From contig NZ_SLXW01000006.1 of assembly GCF_004341085.1 (NCBI RefSeq), positions 62,001 to 126,000 of the forward strand: a stretch of 64,000 bases of DNA, in the 5' to 3' direction. The notes below the pieces were generated by a model, which was not told the origin of the DNA, ran no database searches, and worked only from the letters and a program-made list of their open reading frames with translations. A program made the translations under genes and the position numbers. Each line of letters opens with the position of its first letter. Position 1 is the stretch's first letter. Source of the DNA: Sphingomonas sp. PP-CE-1G-424. Lineage in GTDB: Bacteria > Pseudomonadota > Alphaproteobacteria > Sphingomonadales > Sphingomonadaceae. Positions 54,001 through 62,654 of the stretch are shown in pieces.

Positions 54001-54241
54001 TCCCAAACTGTCGCATCATTGCCGATCGCGCCGCCTTGATAACGAGAGCGCATCATTTGACTAAGCGATCTGCTGCACCGTACATTTCCGTATCGGCGCT
54101 TCGATAGCTGTCACTCAGTAGCACTGATGGGCGACCCAGCCTGAATGCCGAAGCCAACTCAGGCAGTGAAATTATGCGTCGTCTGCAGGAAACGCTCGGC
54201 GGGCCAAGCGTTTTCGCATCAGAACGTATTGGAGACACGCA

Positions 54242-54442
54242 GTGGCAGACGACAAGAGCAAGACCGACGGCCGTGATCGCAGCCGTGTTTCGGGTAGCGA
54301 ACCTTACGAGGTCGAGTATTTCGCCCAGAAGCATGGATTGGGCGCGCAGCAGGCGCGTGACCTAATTGCCGAGGTCGGGAACGACCGCGAGAAGCTCGAT
54401 GCTGCTGCTGGTAAGGTGAAGGGTCAGCGCGGTAGCGCCTGA
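54242..54442 (+). CDS. DUF3606 protein
   Basis: GTG 54242 has GGAG upstream. The 66-residue product contains EPYEVEYFAQKHGLGAQQAR, then DLIAEVGNDREKLDAAA, the DUF3606 pattern (ExxYxxxKxGxSxxQARDLIxxxGNxRxxLD). Many alphaproteobacteria carry several small copies, often on plasmids; function unknown. The ~200 bp after it hold no gene. Confidence 0.72.
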   Translation: MADDKSKTDGRDRSRVSGSEPYEVEYFAQKHGLGAQQARDLIAEVGNDREKLDAAAGKVKGQRGSA

Positions 54443-54636
54443 CCACAGGCAAGGTGCAGCCGCGTCACCGTCGAAATGAGCAGACGTCACCGGCGCGTTG
54501 CAATAGCCTGAGCACGATGCTCGAGATCACGCGGGATGAGGATCTCAGCCTGCAGGTTTAAGGGGCGTTGGATAGGCTGTCCAAGCCGACGCATTTGAAG
54601 TTCACAGTGTGACAATAGCGTGCATCGGCCCGACAA

Positions 54637-55434
54637 TCAGGTTGCGGAACGCTTCCGTCGGGCGGCCTTCAGTTTGATCCAGACAGGGGCATGGTCGCTG
54701 GTCTTCTCCCAACCCCTGACATGATGATCAACCTGCGCATCCGCCAGCCGCGTGGCAGCGGGGGCGTTCAGGAGAAGATGATCGAGCCTAAGCCCGGCGT
54801 TGCGCCCATACGCGTTCCGAAAGTAATCCCAGAACGTGTAGATCGTTTCGTCCGGGTGCTTTGCCCGCAGCGCATCCAGCCAACCTTGATCGATCAAACG
54901 AAAGAACGCGGCTCGGACTTCTGGTGCAAACAGCGCGTCTTTAATCCACCGCTCCGGCTTGTAGACGTCAATCTCGGTCGGCATCACATTGTAATCGCCT
55001 GCCAACACGACCGGCGCATCGGTGCCGAACAGCGTGGCCGCATGGGCGATCAAGCGCTCCATCCAGGCGAGCTTGTAGTCGAACTTCGGACCCGGCCGCG
55101 GATTGCCATTGGGCAGATAGAACCCCGCAATCAAGATGCCGCCTACGGCCGCTTCAAGATAGCGGCTCTGAACGTCGTCCGGGTCGCCAGGCAACCCCCG
55201 TCGGGTTTCGACGGGCTCTGCGCCACGAGCGAGAATGGCGACGCCGTTCCAGCTCTTCTGACCCTGCCAGATCGCGCCATAGCCAGCCGCCTCGATCGCG
55301 CTCAAAGGGAACTTCTCGTCCGGCGCCTTCAGTTCCTGCAGACAGACGACATCGGGCTGAGCTTCATCCAACCAGCGCAGAAGCACCGGCAGGCGACCGT
55401 TGATGCCATTCACATTGTAGGTTGCGATCTTCAT
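54637..55434 (-). CDS. xthA: Exodeoxyribonuclease III
   Basis: The 265-residue protein has the endonuclease/exonuclease/phosphatase motifs in order: MKIATYNVNGINGR, CLQELKAPDEKF (Glu), LAGDYNVMPTEID (Asp, Asn) and TSDHAPVW (Asp-His pair). The length matches ExoA/XthA enzymes, which cut at abasic sites and trim 3' ends. It is the last gene of a leftward repair operon after LigD, with a 25-bp gap. Confidence 0.9.
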   Translation of the reverse strand: MKIATYNVNGINGRLPVLLRWLDEAQPDVVCLQELKAPDEKFPLSAIEAAGYGAIWQGQKSWNGVAILARGAEPVETRRGLPGDPDDVQSRYLEAAVGGILIAGFYLPNGNPRPGPKFDYKLAWMERLIAHAATLFGTDAPVVLAGDYNVMPTEIDVYKPERWIKDALFAPEVRAAFFRLIDQGWLDALRAKHPDETIYTFWDYFRNAYGRNAGLRLDHLLLNAPAATRLADAQVDHHVRGWEKTSDHAPVWIKLKAARRKRSAT

Positions 55435-55459
55435 CGCGGCACCAGCCGAACAGAGGAGA

Positions 55460-57952
55460 TCATAGGTCTGGCAAAATCTGGTCAGCGCGTCCCCAACCGA
55501 CCAGATCCTTTGACGCTGCGCGTTTCAACAACGCGGCCGCATCGCCGATGTGCCAGCCCGATGCGAGGTCGAGTTTCTCCAACTCCTTCCACGTGATGGG
55601 GACGGCAACGGGCGCGCCCTCGCGAGCACGAGCACTATACGGCATGACTGCCGTTGCCCCCCGCTGATTGCGCAAATAGTCGATGAAGATGCGTCCGGTT
55701 CGCTTGGCCTTGGCGAGGGCTGCGGTAAATCGATCGGGTTCTGACTGGGCCAGGACGAGTGCCAAGCGATGTGCGAAATCCTTCACAGCCGGCCACTCGG
55801 CTTTCGGTGTCAGCGGCGCGATGACGTGGACACCCTTTCCGCCCGTCACCATTGGAAAGGTCTCAAGGCCCATCTGGGCCAGCACGTCGCGGACATGAAG
55901 GGCCGCGGAAATGACATCCTTGAAATCGAGGCCTTCATCGGGATCGAGATCGAACACCAGCCGGTCGGCCTTCTCGACGTCTTCGATCCGCGCACCCCAG
56001 CCGTGGAACTCGATCGTCCCCATCTGAACGCAGGTGACGAGACCCTCGGCATCGTCAACGAACAGATAGGGTTCGTCATGTCCGTCCTTCTCGGCGATCC
56101 TGACATGGTGGACATGATCGCCGAAGCTGCCGGCGTCATGCTTTTGGAAAAAGCACTTCTTCCCTCGGCCCTGCGGACAGCGGACCAAGCTTATCGGGCG
56201 ACTTCCGCACCAAGGCAGCATGATGCCGGACACAGCCTGGTAATAGTCGGCGAGCTGGCCTTTGGTGATTGCGGACTCCGGAAAGATTACCCGTTCCCGG
56301 TTCGTCACTCGGACGACGGACGGCTCGGGTGCCTCGAGCTTGGCAACGGGCGCAGGCTTCTCGACGACGACCGCCTCGGGTCTCTTGTCCTGGCGCAAGC
56401 CAAGGTAGCTGGAATGGCGCAATACCCCGTCGCTCGTCACTTCCATGAACGCCACTTCGGCCACCAGCTGCGGCTTGATCCAGCGTGCGCCGCGTACGGC
56501 TGCGCGTGGTGCGGTGACGGTCGGCTTCGTGACGGCCAGCGGCGTCATCAGATCCATCAGCTTGTCGATCTCCTCGCCCGTATACCCTGTTCCGACCTTG
56601 CCGGCATAGCGGAGATGACCGTCCTCGTTGACGCCCAAGAGGAGCGACTTGAACCCTCGCTGCTTGTCGGACGGCAACCAGCCGACGATGACGAACTCCT
56701 GTCTCTGGATACACTTCGCCTTCAGCCAGCTGCCGGACCGCGAGCCGACAAAGCGCGCGTCCGCGCGCTTCGAGATGACTCCCTCGAGGCCTTCGGCACA
56801 AAACGTGTCGAACAGCTCCTCGCCGCGGCCGGCGATATGATCCGAGTAGCGGATTCGGTCAGTGCCACCCCCGAGCAGGGTCGCAAGCTTCGCCTTGCGC
56901 TTCGATAGCGGTAGTCCGGTCAGATCCTCACCGTCGAGCGCCAGCAGGTCAAACGCGTAGTAAAGGATCGCGTCCGGGTTTCCTTTGAGCGCAGCCTGCA
57001 ACGCCTGGAAGTCGGTCTTGCCCGCCGCGTCGACGACCACTGCCTCACCATCGATGAGAGCAGACGACGCATCCAGTTTTGCGGCGTCAGCGACGATGCC
57101 GGCGAACTTGTCCGTCCAGTCCAACCCGGACCGCGTGTAGGCCCTGCCCGTCCCCCCGCCGACCGCCACCAGTGTTCGATACCCGTCATACTTCATTTCG
57201 TGCAGCCAGGCGTTGCCGGCCGGCACATGATCGACAAGCATCGCGAGCTGGACAGGTTGGAACGGCGGGGGCGAGCCTGCCTTCTTCCCACTTGTCGCTC
57301 GAGATTTTGCAGCGTTCGTCGCAGACTTTGCGGCAGGCGTTGCCGACGCACCCGACTTGCCTCGCTTGCCTGCGGCAATCTCTTCCATAGTCAGGCCGCT
57401 GATGACCCCGGTGAGGTATGTTCCGACAAGATCCTCCGATCCGCCGATCTGATCGTCGGTAACCTTGCGCAGGATCCAGTTTTCGCCCTTCTCCTTTCCG
57501 CGCGGCTTTAGCCTGAACAGCATCCATTCGCCCCTCAGGCGGTGCCCATGCAGGAAGAAGTGGAGATGCCCCTCAGGCAGCGTCTTGCTCGGGTCCTTGC
57601 CAGCGAGCGGTTCCCACGTTCCCGTGTCCCATAGCATCATCGTCCCGCCGCCATATTCCGACTTCGGGATCGTGCCTTCGAACGCGGCGTACTCGACGGG
57701 GTGGTCTTCGGTGCGAACCGCAAGACGTTTGTCGTCGGGATTGATGCTGGGTCCTCGCGTAACGGCCCAGCTCTTGAGAACGCCGTCGAGTTCGAGACGC
57801 AAGTCATAGTGCAGTCGGGACGCGGCGTGCTTCTGAACGACAAAGCGGTTGCCCCCTGCTTTGGCGATCCGGCCCTCAGGCTCGGCGGTTCTGGCGAAAT
57901 GCCGCTTCTCCCGGTATTTCGCCAGGGCATCGCTGGAGGAGGAACCGGTCAT
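55460..57952 (-). CDS. ligD: DNA ligase D, phosphoesterase-ligase-polymerase
   Basis: The 830-residue protein carries the three LigD domains in order: 3'-phosphoesterase (~20-180: VVQKHAASRLHYDLRLELDG, EYGGGTMMLWD), ligase with active Lys254 (HEMKYDGYRTL) and OB fold, and an archaeo-eukaryotic primase-type polymerase (~540-830) with LVFDLDPDEGLDF carrying the metal-binding Asp pair. LigD repairs double-strand breaks by non-homologous end joining with Ku. No ku gene is in the window. Its start overlaps the stop of the upstream ligase by 4 nt. Confidence 0.94.
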   Translation of the reverse strand: MTGSSSSDALAKYREKRHFARTAEPEGRIAKAGGNRFVVQKHAASRLHYDLRLELDGVLKSWAVTRGPSINPDDKRLAVRTEDHPVEYAAFEGTIPKSEYGGGTMMLWDTGTWEPLAGKDPSKTLPEGHLHFFLHGHRLRGEWMLFRLKPRGKEKGENWILRKVTDDQIGGSEDLVGTYLTGVISGLTMEEIAAGKRGKSGASATPAAKSATNAAKSRATSGKKAGSPPPFQPVQLAMLVDHVPAGNAWLHEMKYDGYRTLVAVGGGTGRAYTRSGLDWTDKFAGIVADAAKLDASSALIDGEAVVVDAAGKTDFQALQAALKGNPDAILYYAFDLLALDGEDLTGLPLSKRKAKLATLLGGGTDRIRYSDHIAGRGEELFDTFCAEGLEGVISKRADARFVGSRSGSWLKAKCIQRQEFVIVGWLPSDKQRGFKSLLLGVNEDGHLRYAGKVGTGYTGEEIDKLMDLMTPLAVTKPTVTAPRAAVRGARWIKPQLVAEVAFMEVTSDGVLRHSSYLGLRQDKRPEAVVVEKPAPVAKLEAPEPSVVRVTNRERVIFPESAITKGQLADYYQAVSGIMLPWCGSRPISLVRCPQGRGKKCFFQKHDAGSFGDHVHHVRIAEKDGHDEPYLFVDDAEGLVTCVQMGTIEFHGWGARIEDVEKADRLVFDLDPDEGLDFKDVISAALHVRDVLAQMGLETFPMVTGGKGVHVIAPLTPKAEWPAVKDFAHRLALVLAQSEPDRFTAALAKAKRTGRIFIDYLRNQRGATAVMPYSARAREGAPVAVPITWKELEKLDLASGWHIGDAAALLKRAASKDLVGWGRADQILPDL

Positions 57953-58986
57953 GACGCTATACCCAGTTCAGCAGGGCGAAGCTCATGCTCCAGCTGATCC
58001 ATCGTGCACGCCTCAGGTGCCTTGTCGGGACGCCAGCGCAGGATGCGCGTACCGTGCCGGAACCGGTTCCCGGTCACCTGATCGTACAGGACTTCGACGA
58101 CGAGTTCTGGCCGCAAGGGGACCCACTCGCTCTCACGACCATCGTTCCAGCGACTGGGACCGCCGGGAGCTTTACCCGTGAAGCCCGGTGCTTCGATCAA
58201 CGGCTCGAGCTTTGCGATAAGCGCCGCGCGGTCGGCCGCGGCTATACCCGAGGTGAAGCCGACATGGTTGAGCTTGCCGCTATCGTCGTAAAGCCCGAGC
58301 AGAAGCGATGCTACCTCGCTCCCCTCCTTCACCCGTCTGAAGCCGCCTACGACGCAATCCGCGCTGCGATGTTGCTTCACCTTCAGCATGGCGCGTTCCC
58401 CGCCACGGTAAGGCTCGTTCAGCCGTTTCGCGACGACGCCGTCCAGCGCCCCGCCGCTAGTCGCCAGCCAGGCCGCAGCGTCGTCGATCTCGTCGCTACA
58501 GGGCGACAGCAGGAGACCAGCGCGGGCATGTCGCGAATGGAACGACTCCAACGCTTTCCGGCGAGCCGAGAGCGGCGCATTAATTAGGTCGGCATCATTG
58601 ACGCCGAGGCAATCGAACAGCATCAGCTGCGCAGGCGTCTCTTTCGCCAAGCGATCTATCCGGCTTTGCGCCGGATGCAGCCGTGCCTGAAGCGCATCGA
58701 ACGAGAGGATGTCCGCAATGGGTAGGATGATCTCGCCGTCGAGCACGAAACGCTCCTGCGGGACCGATACGACAAGCGCGACTATCTCGGGAAAGTAGCG
58801 ACCGAGCGGTTTTCCCGATTTAGAAAGGAGGTCGACGGCCTCGCCATCACGGAAGACCAGCGCTCTGAAACCGTCCCATTTGGGCTCATATTGCCAGCCC
58901 GGTTCGACCGGCAGCTCATTTACGAGCTTGGCTTCCATTGGCGAAGGCCGGTCTGCGACCATCAGTTCTGGTCCGGGGCGCAGCAC
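57949..58986 (-). CDS. Stand-alone ATP-dependent DNA ligase (LigC-like)
   Basis: The 345-residue protein is a minimal nucleotidyltransferase plus OB-fold ligase: YEPKWDGFRALVF with active Lys36, RFVLDGEIILP, LDGVVAKRLNEPY and LKVKQHRSADCVVGGF (motif V). It precedes ligD in the same operon, and the two are translationally coupled. LigC-type enzymes back up LigD in end joining or seal repair nicks. Confidence 0.88.
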   Translation of the reverse strand: MLRPGPELMVADRPSPMEAKLVNELPVEPGWQYEPKWDGFRALVFRDGEAVDLLSKSGKPLGRYFPEIVALVVSVPQERFVLDGEIILPIADILSFDALQARLHPAQSRIDRLAKETPAQLMLFDCLGVNDADLINAPLSARRKALESFHSRHARAGLLLSPCSDEIDDAAAWLATSGGALDGVVAKRLNEPYRGGERAMLKVKQHRSADCVVGGFRRVKEGSEVASLLLGLYDDSGKLNHVGFTSGIAAADRAALIAKLEPLIEAPGFTGKAPGGPSRWNDGRESEWVPLRPELVVEVLYDQVTGNRFRHGTRILRWRPDKAPEACTMDQLEHELRPAELGIAS

Positions 58987-59276
58987 GCACAGTGTTTGGG
59001 AGCCAGTCGTTTTGCCTTTGCTGCCTCGCGACGTCGTTCCTGCCGACTTGGCAACGGAGCAACGCCAACCGAACTGGGCAGACCGTTTAGCTCAATCGAT
59101 TTGATCACGGCATCTTTGAACATCAGATCACTCCAGACGGCTTTCAGTTATAAAGCCCCCCAGTCGCCACCTGTTCCTGCTACTCCGACGCGAGGATCGG
59201 TGGTCCTGATCAGAACAGCAAACCTGTGCCCCCTGCCCCTGACAAGGGACGTAATCGCTGGCCTGGTAGGGCGGTT

Positions 59277-59543
59277 TCAATGCTCGTTGGAGTGCCGGTC
59301 TTCGACCGGCGTGTAGTAGCGCGCTATATCCGCTTCGGTGAGCGCATGACCGCTCGATTCTTTGACAAGAGCAGCGATTTCGCCATCGGTCCTGCCAGCG
59401 TCGCGCAGCTGCTCGATCTCGTCGCTTACCATGTTGATGAAGGCGGGCACCGGGAACCGTTCCTCGCCCAGGCCTAGCGCATCGCGCATGTGCTTTTGCG
59501 CACGCAAGGCTTCGGGAAGCGTGAATGCGATATCGTCGGCCAT
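59277..59543 (-). CDS. Small conserved hypothetical protein (88 aa)
   Basis: ATG 59543 follows AAAGGCACGTTCG. The product is helical (FTLPEALRAQKHMRDALGLG, VPAFINMVSDEIEQLRDAGR, TDGEIAALVKESSG) with no membrane or metal motif. The spacing of its helices resembles a short DNA- or nucleotide-binding regulator, but no family is recognised. It follows the DUF892 gene, with a terminator between. The ~290 bp between it and the ligase start hold nothing clear. Confidence 0.5.
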   Translation of the reverse strand: MADDIAFTLPEALRAQKHMRDALGLGEERFPVPAFINMVSDEIEQLRDAGRTDGEIAALVKESSGHALTEADIARYYTPVEDRHSNEH

Positions 59544-59575
59544 CGAACGTGCCTTTCATGAAAAGCTGGAAACTG

Positions 59576-59599
59576 GTCGGGGGGCATCGGCCCCCCGAC
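59576..59599 (-). terminator. Strong hairpin terminator of the DUF892 gene
   Basis: GTCGGGGGGC (59576-59585) pairs perfectly with GCCCCCCGAC (59590-59599) across a 4-nt loop. It lies 10 bp beyond the DUF892 stop. On the minus strand a modest T-rich stretch (AGTTTCC...CTTTT) follows, consistent with intrinsic termination. Confidence 0.7.
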
Positions 59600-59609
59600 A
59601 CTGAAACGC

Positions 59610-60125
59610 TTATGCGGTAACTGCTTCCGCCTTTGCGTTCACGCTCGACGTTGCCATCGCCGTCAGCTTGTCGTCGGTCGCATATTCCTCGTCGAGCGTC
59701 TCTTTCAGGATCGCTGCGATATCGGCGCGGCCGAGCTGGTTCGCCCAGGCGATCAGCGTACCGTACCGCGTGATCTCGTAATGCTCGACTGCCTGTGCCG
59801 ACGCGATCAGCGCAGCGTCGAGCACGGCCTTGTCCTCGATCTCGCCAGCGACTTCGTTGGCTTCCTTGATGATACCGTCGATCGCCGGACAGGTCACTGC
59901 CTTTGCCTTCTCGCCGAGCAGGTCAAAGATGCTCTCGAGGCGTGTGATCTGCCCTTCCGTCTCACGCAGGTGGGTTTCGAAACCTTGCTTCAGGGCTGGT
60001 GCTGTCGCTTTGTCGACCATCTTCGGCAAGGCCTTGGTGATCTGGTTTTCCGCGTAATAAACGTCCTGCAGCTGATGCAGGAACAGGTCGTCGAACGTCA
60101 CGATGTCTTTGGAAAACAGGCCCAT
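59610..60125 (-). CDS. Ferritin-like DUF892 (YciE/YciF) stress protein
   Basis: ATG 60125 has GAGGACACTATC upstream. The 171-residue protein has the YciE/YciF opening TFDDLFLHQLQDVYYAENQI, KALPKMVDKAT and two further ferritin-like helices with metal-ligand type Glu/His (FETHLRETEGQITRLESIF; QAVEHYEITRYGTLIAWA). The family is a dimetal ferritin-like protein made in general stress. A strong terminator follows. Confidence 0.9.
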   Translation of the reverse strand: MGLFSKDIVTFDDLFLHQLQDVYYAENQITKALPKMVDKATAPALKQGFETHLRETEGQITRLESIFDLLGEKAKAVTCPAIDGIIKEANEVAGEIEDKAVLDAALIASAQAVEHYEITRYGTLIAWANQLGRADIAAILKETLDEEYATDDKLTAMATSSVNAKAEAVTA

Positions 60126-60232
60126 GATAGTGTCCTCGCTGAGCGGATAGCCGCGAAGCAAACTGCTCCGGCACCGCCGCAACGCACCGACTCCAGGGTA
60201 AGTTTCGCTCGGTTTCGCGCCGCCTCAGCGGG

Positions 60233-60724
60233 CTATAGATTTGCCTGCTCGTCGACTGGCAGCTTTGCGTCGGGACCATAATAGAGCTTGGCGCAGTCGT
60301 CGCGAAGGCACCCTCCCTCGATGACGATGTCGTCGCGGTAGGCGTCGCCGATGAACGCGAGCGTGTCGACGTGCTGCGCTTCGAAATACATCTCGTGGAC
60401 ATCATCGCGGCCCGCCCCGTAAACGACGCGGCCGACCTTGGACCAGATCGACGCCATCGTGCACATGCCGCAGGGCTGCAGCGTGGAGTAGAGCGTCGCA
60501 CCGCGCAGTTCCAATTCCCCCGTGCTTTCACACGCCCGTCGGATTGCCATCATCTCCGCATGCGCTGTCGCGTCCGGCAATTCCTTCGTCTGGTTGCGCT
60601 CGCCTGCGATAACCTTGCCGTCGAGAACAATCACACACCCAAGCGGCGAGGTCGAAGGATCGGAGCCCTTCGATCGGGCGATCGCAATGGCTTCGCGCAT
60701 CCAGCGTTCGTCGTCCTGCGTCAT
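60233..60724 (-). CDS. Nucleoside deaminase (CDA/guanine deaminase-like)
   Basis: The 163-residue protein has the zinc-dependent cytidine deaminase motifs DATAHAEMMAI (His-Ala-Glu) and TLQPCGMCTMASIW (PCxxC). The length and tail (VDTLAFIGDAYRDDIVIEGG) resemble guanine or tRNA-type deaminases rather than TadA with its usual neighbours. It could deaminate guanine, cytosine or another base; the substrate is not certain. ATG 60724 is preferred over ATG 60727. Confidence 0.82.
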   Translation of the reverse strand: MTQDDERWMREAIAIARSKGSDPSTSPLGCVIVLDGKVIAGERNQTKELPDATAHAEMMAIRRACESTGELELRGATLYSTLQPCGMCTMASIWSKVGRVVYGAGRDDVHEMYFEAQHVDTLAFIGDAYRDDIVIEGGCLRDDCAKLYYGPDAKLPVDEQANL

Positions 60725-60860
60725 CATTTCGGCTCCCTGTTACGGTCGCACAACGCGTAGCGGACACAATGGATCGTTCGGCGCAGTCGTGTTTGCTCGC
60801 CGAGGATGGCCGAACGCTACCGTTCCTTGCTGCGGGTTGCGAAGACAGGCTCTCAGACGG

Positions 60861-60985
60861 TCATCTTGCAGGGTCATAGAGTTTGTGCAGACAGACGATA
60901 TCGTCATACGATCCGCGCAGCCAGGTATCGATGTCTGCCGGATCCAGAATCGTGATGATGGCTTTCGGGTGGATCGGCGCACCAG
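60861..60985 (-). pseudogene. 3' relic of an SOS-associated (SRAP/YedK-type) gene
   Basis: The minus strand reads HPKAIITILDPADIDTWLRG, then SYDDIVCLHKLYDPAR and a stop. This resembles the closing segment of SRAP proteins (MPxILxPxDxDxWLxG ... LLxPYP). Nothing before it in frame matches the family, so only the last ~40 codons remain. The surrounding 349 bp (60728-61076) hold nothing else. Confidence 0.4.
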
Positions 60986-61076
60986 CATTTTGGGATCGCA
61001 CGTGACGCGGCGTACGCCGGCCGCCTAGCCTTGCGTTGCCATAGGAACGATCGAAGCAGCCCCCATCTAACGGCTC

Positions 61077-61886
61077 ATGACCAATAGCATTCTTCATCTC
61101 GGGCTGATGGAAGACGGGGAAATCGAACTCGATTTGGCCGCCCTGGAACTCGCAGCGCTCGATCACCCCGGTATCGATCTCGATGAATATCTCGACGAGC
61201 TTACTGACATGGAAATAGCTCTGCGCGCTGCTGATGGCGACGCAGTGAACAGCGTCGCTCAGGCCCAGGCCCTGAGCAGCGTGATGGTTGAAGAGTTCGG
61301 GTTTTCCGGCGACCGTACGCACTACGACGATCCGCAGAATGCGGACCTAATCGCCGTCGTCGATCGACGGCTCGGCCTGCCGATCAGTCTGTCGATCATC
61401 TATGTGGCAATGGCACGCCGTCTCGGATGGTCGGCGATGCCTCTCAATACCCCCGGCCACGTCCTGGTGCGCCTTGGCGACGCATCGGATGCGCTGATCA
61501 TCGATCCCTTCAACGATGGTCGTATCGTTGCCCCTGCACAGGTGGAAGCCTTGTTGGAGCAGATGACAGGCCAGGCCCGGTTTTCCGACGGGATGCTTCC
61601 CCTGTCGAACCGATCAGCGCTCGTCCGCCTGCTGCTCAACCAGGCGACCCGTGCCGAGCAGGCCGGGGATCCCGCACGCGCGCTGGTCCTGTACGACCGT
61701 ATGACGATCGTGGCGCCGGCGCACGCCCATGGTTGGTGGGAGCGAGCCAGACTTCAGCTGGTCGCAGGCGATGTAGCCGGCGCCCGCAGCAGTCTTAGCG
61801 CGATGCTAGAAATTTCCCGGGACGATGATCTGCGCCTGCAGGTATCTGCAGCGCTCGACGCCCTTCCCCGGCCAACGTCGTCTTGA
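61077..61886 (+). CDS. SirB1-family protein (transglutaminase-like fold with TPR-like tail)
   Basis: The 269-residue protein has VVDRRLGLPISLSIIYVAMA, RRLGWSAMPLNTPGHVLVRL, and LIIDPFNDGRIV, the transglutaminase-like core of SirB1 proteins. The C-terminus has TPR-like helices (RAEQAGDPARALVLYDRM). Family members are widespread and poorly characterised. The catalytic-type Cys is not evident; Pro-Gly-His and Asp-Pro-Phe are kept. Confidence 0.85.
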   Translation: MTNSILHLGLMEDGEIELDLAALELAALDHPGIDLDEYLDELTDMEIALRAADGDAVNSVAQAQALSSVMVEEFGFSGDRTHYDDPQNADLIAVVDRRLGLPISLSIIYVAMARRLGWSAMPLNTPGHVLVRLGDASDALIIDPFNDGRIVAPAQVEALLEQMTGQARFSDGMLPLSNRSALVRLLLNQATRAEQAGDPARALVLYDRMTIVAPAHAHGWWERARLQLVAGDVAGARSSLSAMLEISRDDDLRLQVSAALDALPRPTSS

Positions 61887-61919
61887 AAGTCGGGGCGGAC
61901 TGGCTCTCGCTGTGACGGC

Positions 61920-62366
61920 TTATCCCAAGCGCGTCCATCGTCGCTCATGCCAGGCCCGGGACTGTACCGCGTCTCCGAACCGCCAGAACCGGGTTTCCCG
62001 CGTGTGGGGACCTGCACGAGCGAGCGTCCAGCATTCGCCTGTTGGCAGCTCGACGATGCGGTGAATGTGTCCGGCGTCGACATGATAGGTTTCGCCGGGA
62101 AGCCGGCGAACGAGTTCGCTGTGCCAACCGCCGTTAGGATCCAGGTGGAACACTTCTTCGACATAGCCACCATCGAGGATCTCGGTGTCGAAACTCCAGG
62201 GATGATCATGCGGCGTCGCGTGCGGCTCTTCCATATTGAACCGGTGCAGTGTGCGTCCGTCATCAAGATGGTATTTGGTAAACGCCCGCGACATTCGCTC
62301 AACGCTGACGATCCGCGTGCCTTCCGGAACGCGAGCAACGGCCGCTCGCGGTAGTCTCATACTCAC
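61920..62366 (-). CDS. Cupin-like small protein (148 aa)
   Basis: The protein has HATPHDHPWSFDTEILDGGY, then VEEVFHLD and YHVDAGHIHRIVELP, fitting a cupin strand pair with His ligands. It is the third gene after dnaE2 and the 95-residue gene, sharing an ATGA overlap with the latter. The enzymatic role is unknown. Confidence 0.6.
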   Translation of the reverse strand: MSMRLPRAAVARVPEGTRIVSVERMSRAFTKYHLDDGRTLHRFNMEEPHATPHDHPWSFDTEILDGGYVEEVFHLDPNGGWHSELVRRLPGETYHVDAGHIHRIVELPTGECWTLARAGPHTRETRFWRFGDAVQSRAWHERRWTRLG

Positions 62367-62650
62367 GGTTCAAACACCTCCTCATAACAGCCTGCGCGGC
62401 GCAGCTGGCGGACAATACCGTTAAACGCCGCGGTGACACCCTGGGCGCGTCCGATCTCGTTCGTCTGCGATCCCGAGTCCCAGTATAGAGCGAGCGGCCA
62501 TTTCTCGGGGCAATGCGGCAGCAGGCAGCGGAGTGCCAAGCGGATCTCAGGCACGTCAACGCGGGCTTCAGAACAGCGCGACACGCCACAGCGCAGAATA
62601 TGTACGGACAGCGCGATTACGACGCGCTGATGCCTCGGCAGCTTCGACAT
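62363..62650 (-). CDS. Small hypothetical protein between dnaE2 and the cupin gene (95 aa)
   Basis: ATG 62650 lies 4 nt after the dnaE2 stop. The product starts MSKLPRHQRVVIALSVHILR and has five Cys (CGVSRCSEA, CLLPHC, GCYEEV), with EKWPLALYWDSGSQTNEIGR. No family recognised. Tight spacing on both sides indicates co-expression with dnaE2, so a role in DNA damage response is possible (inference). Confidence 0.6.
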   Translation of the reverse strand: MSKLPRHQRVVIALSVHILRCGVSRCSEARVDVPEIRLALRCLLPHCPEKWPLALYWDSGSQTNEIGRAQGVTAAFNGIVRQLRRAGCYEEVFEP

Positions 62651-62654
62651 AGGA

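Noticed and set aside
60861-61322. Treating the whole 153-codon minus-strand frame as a gene
   Set aside because: Its upstream two thirds are antisense to the SirB1 gene; only the last ~40 codons resemble SRAP proteins, so a relic is the better reading.
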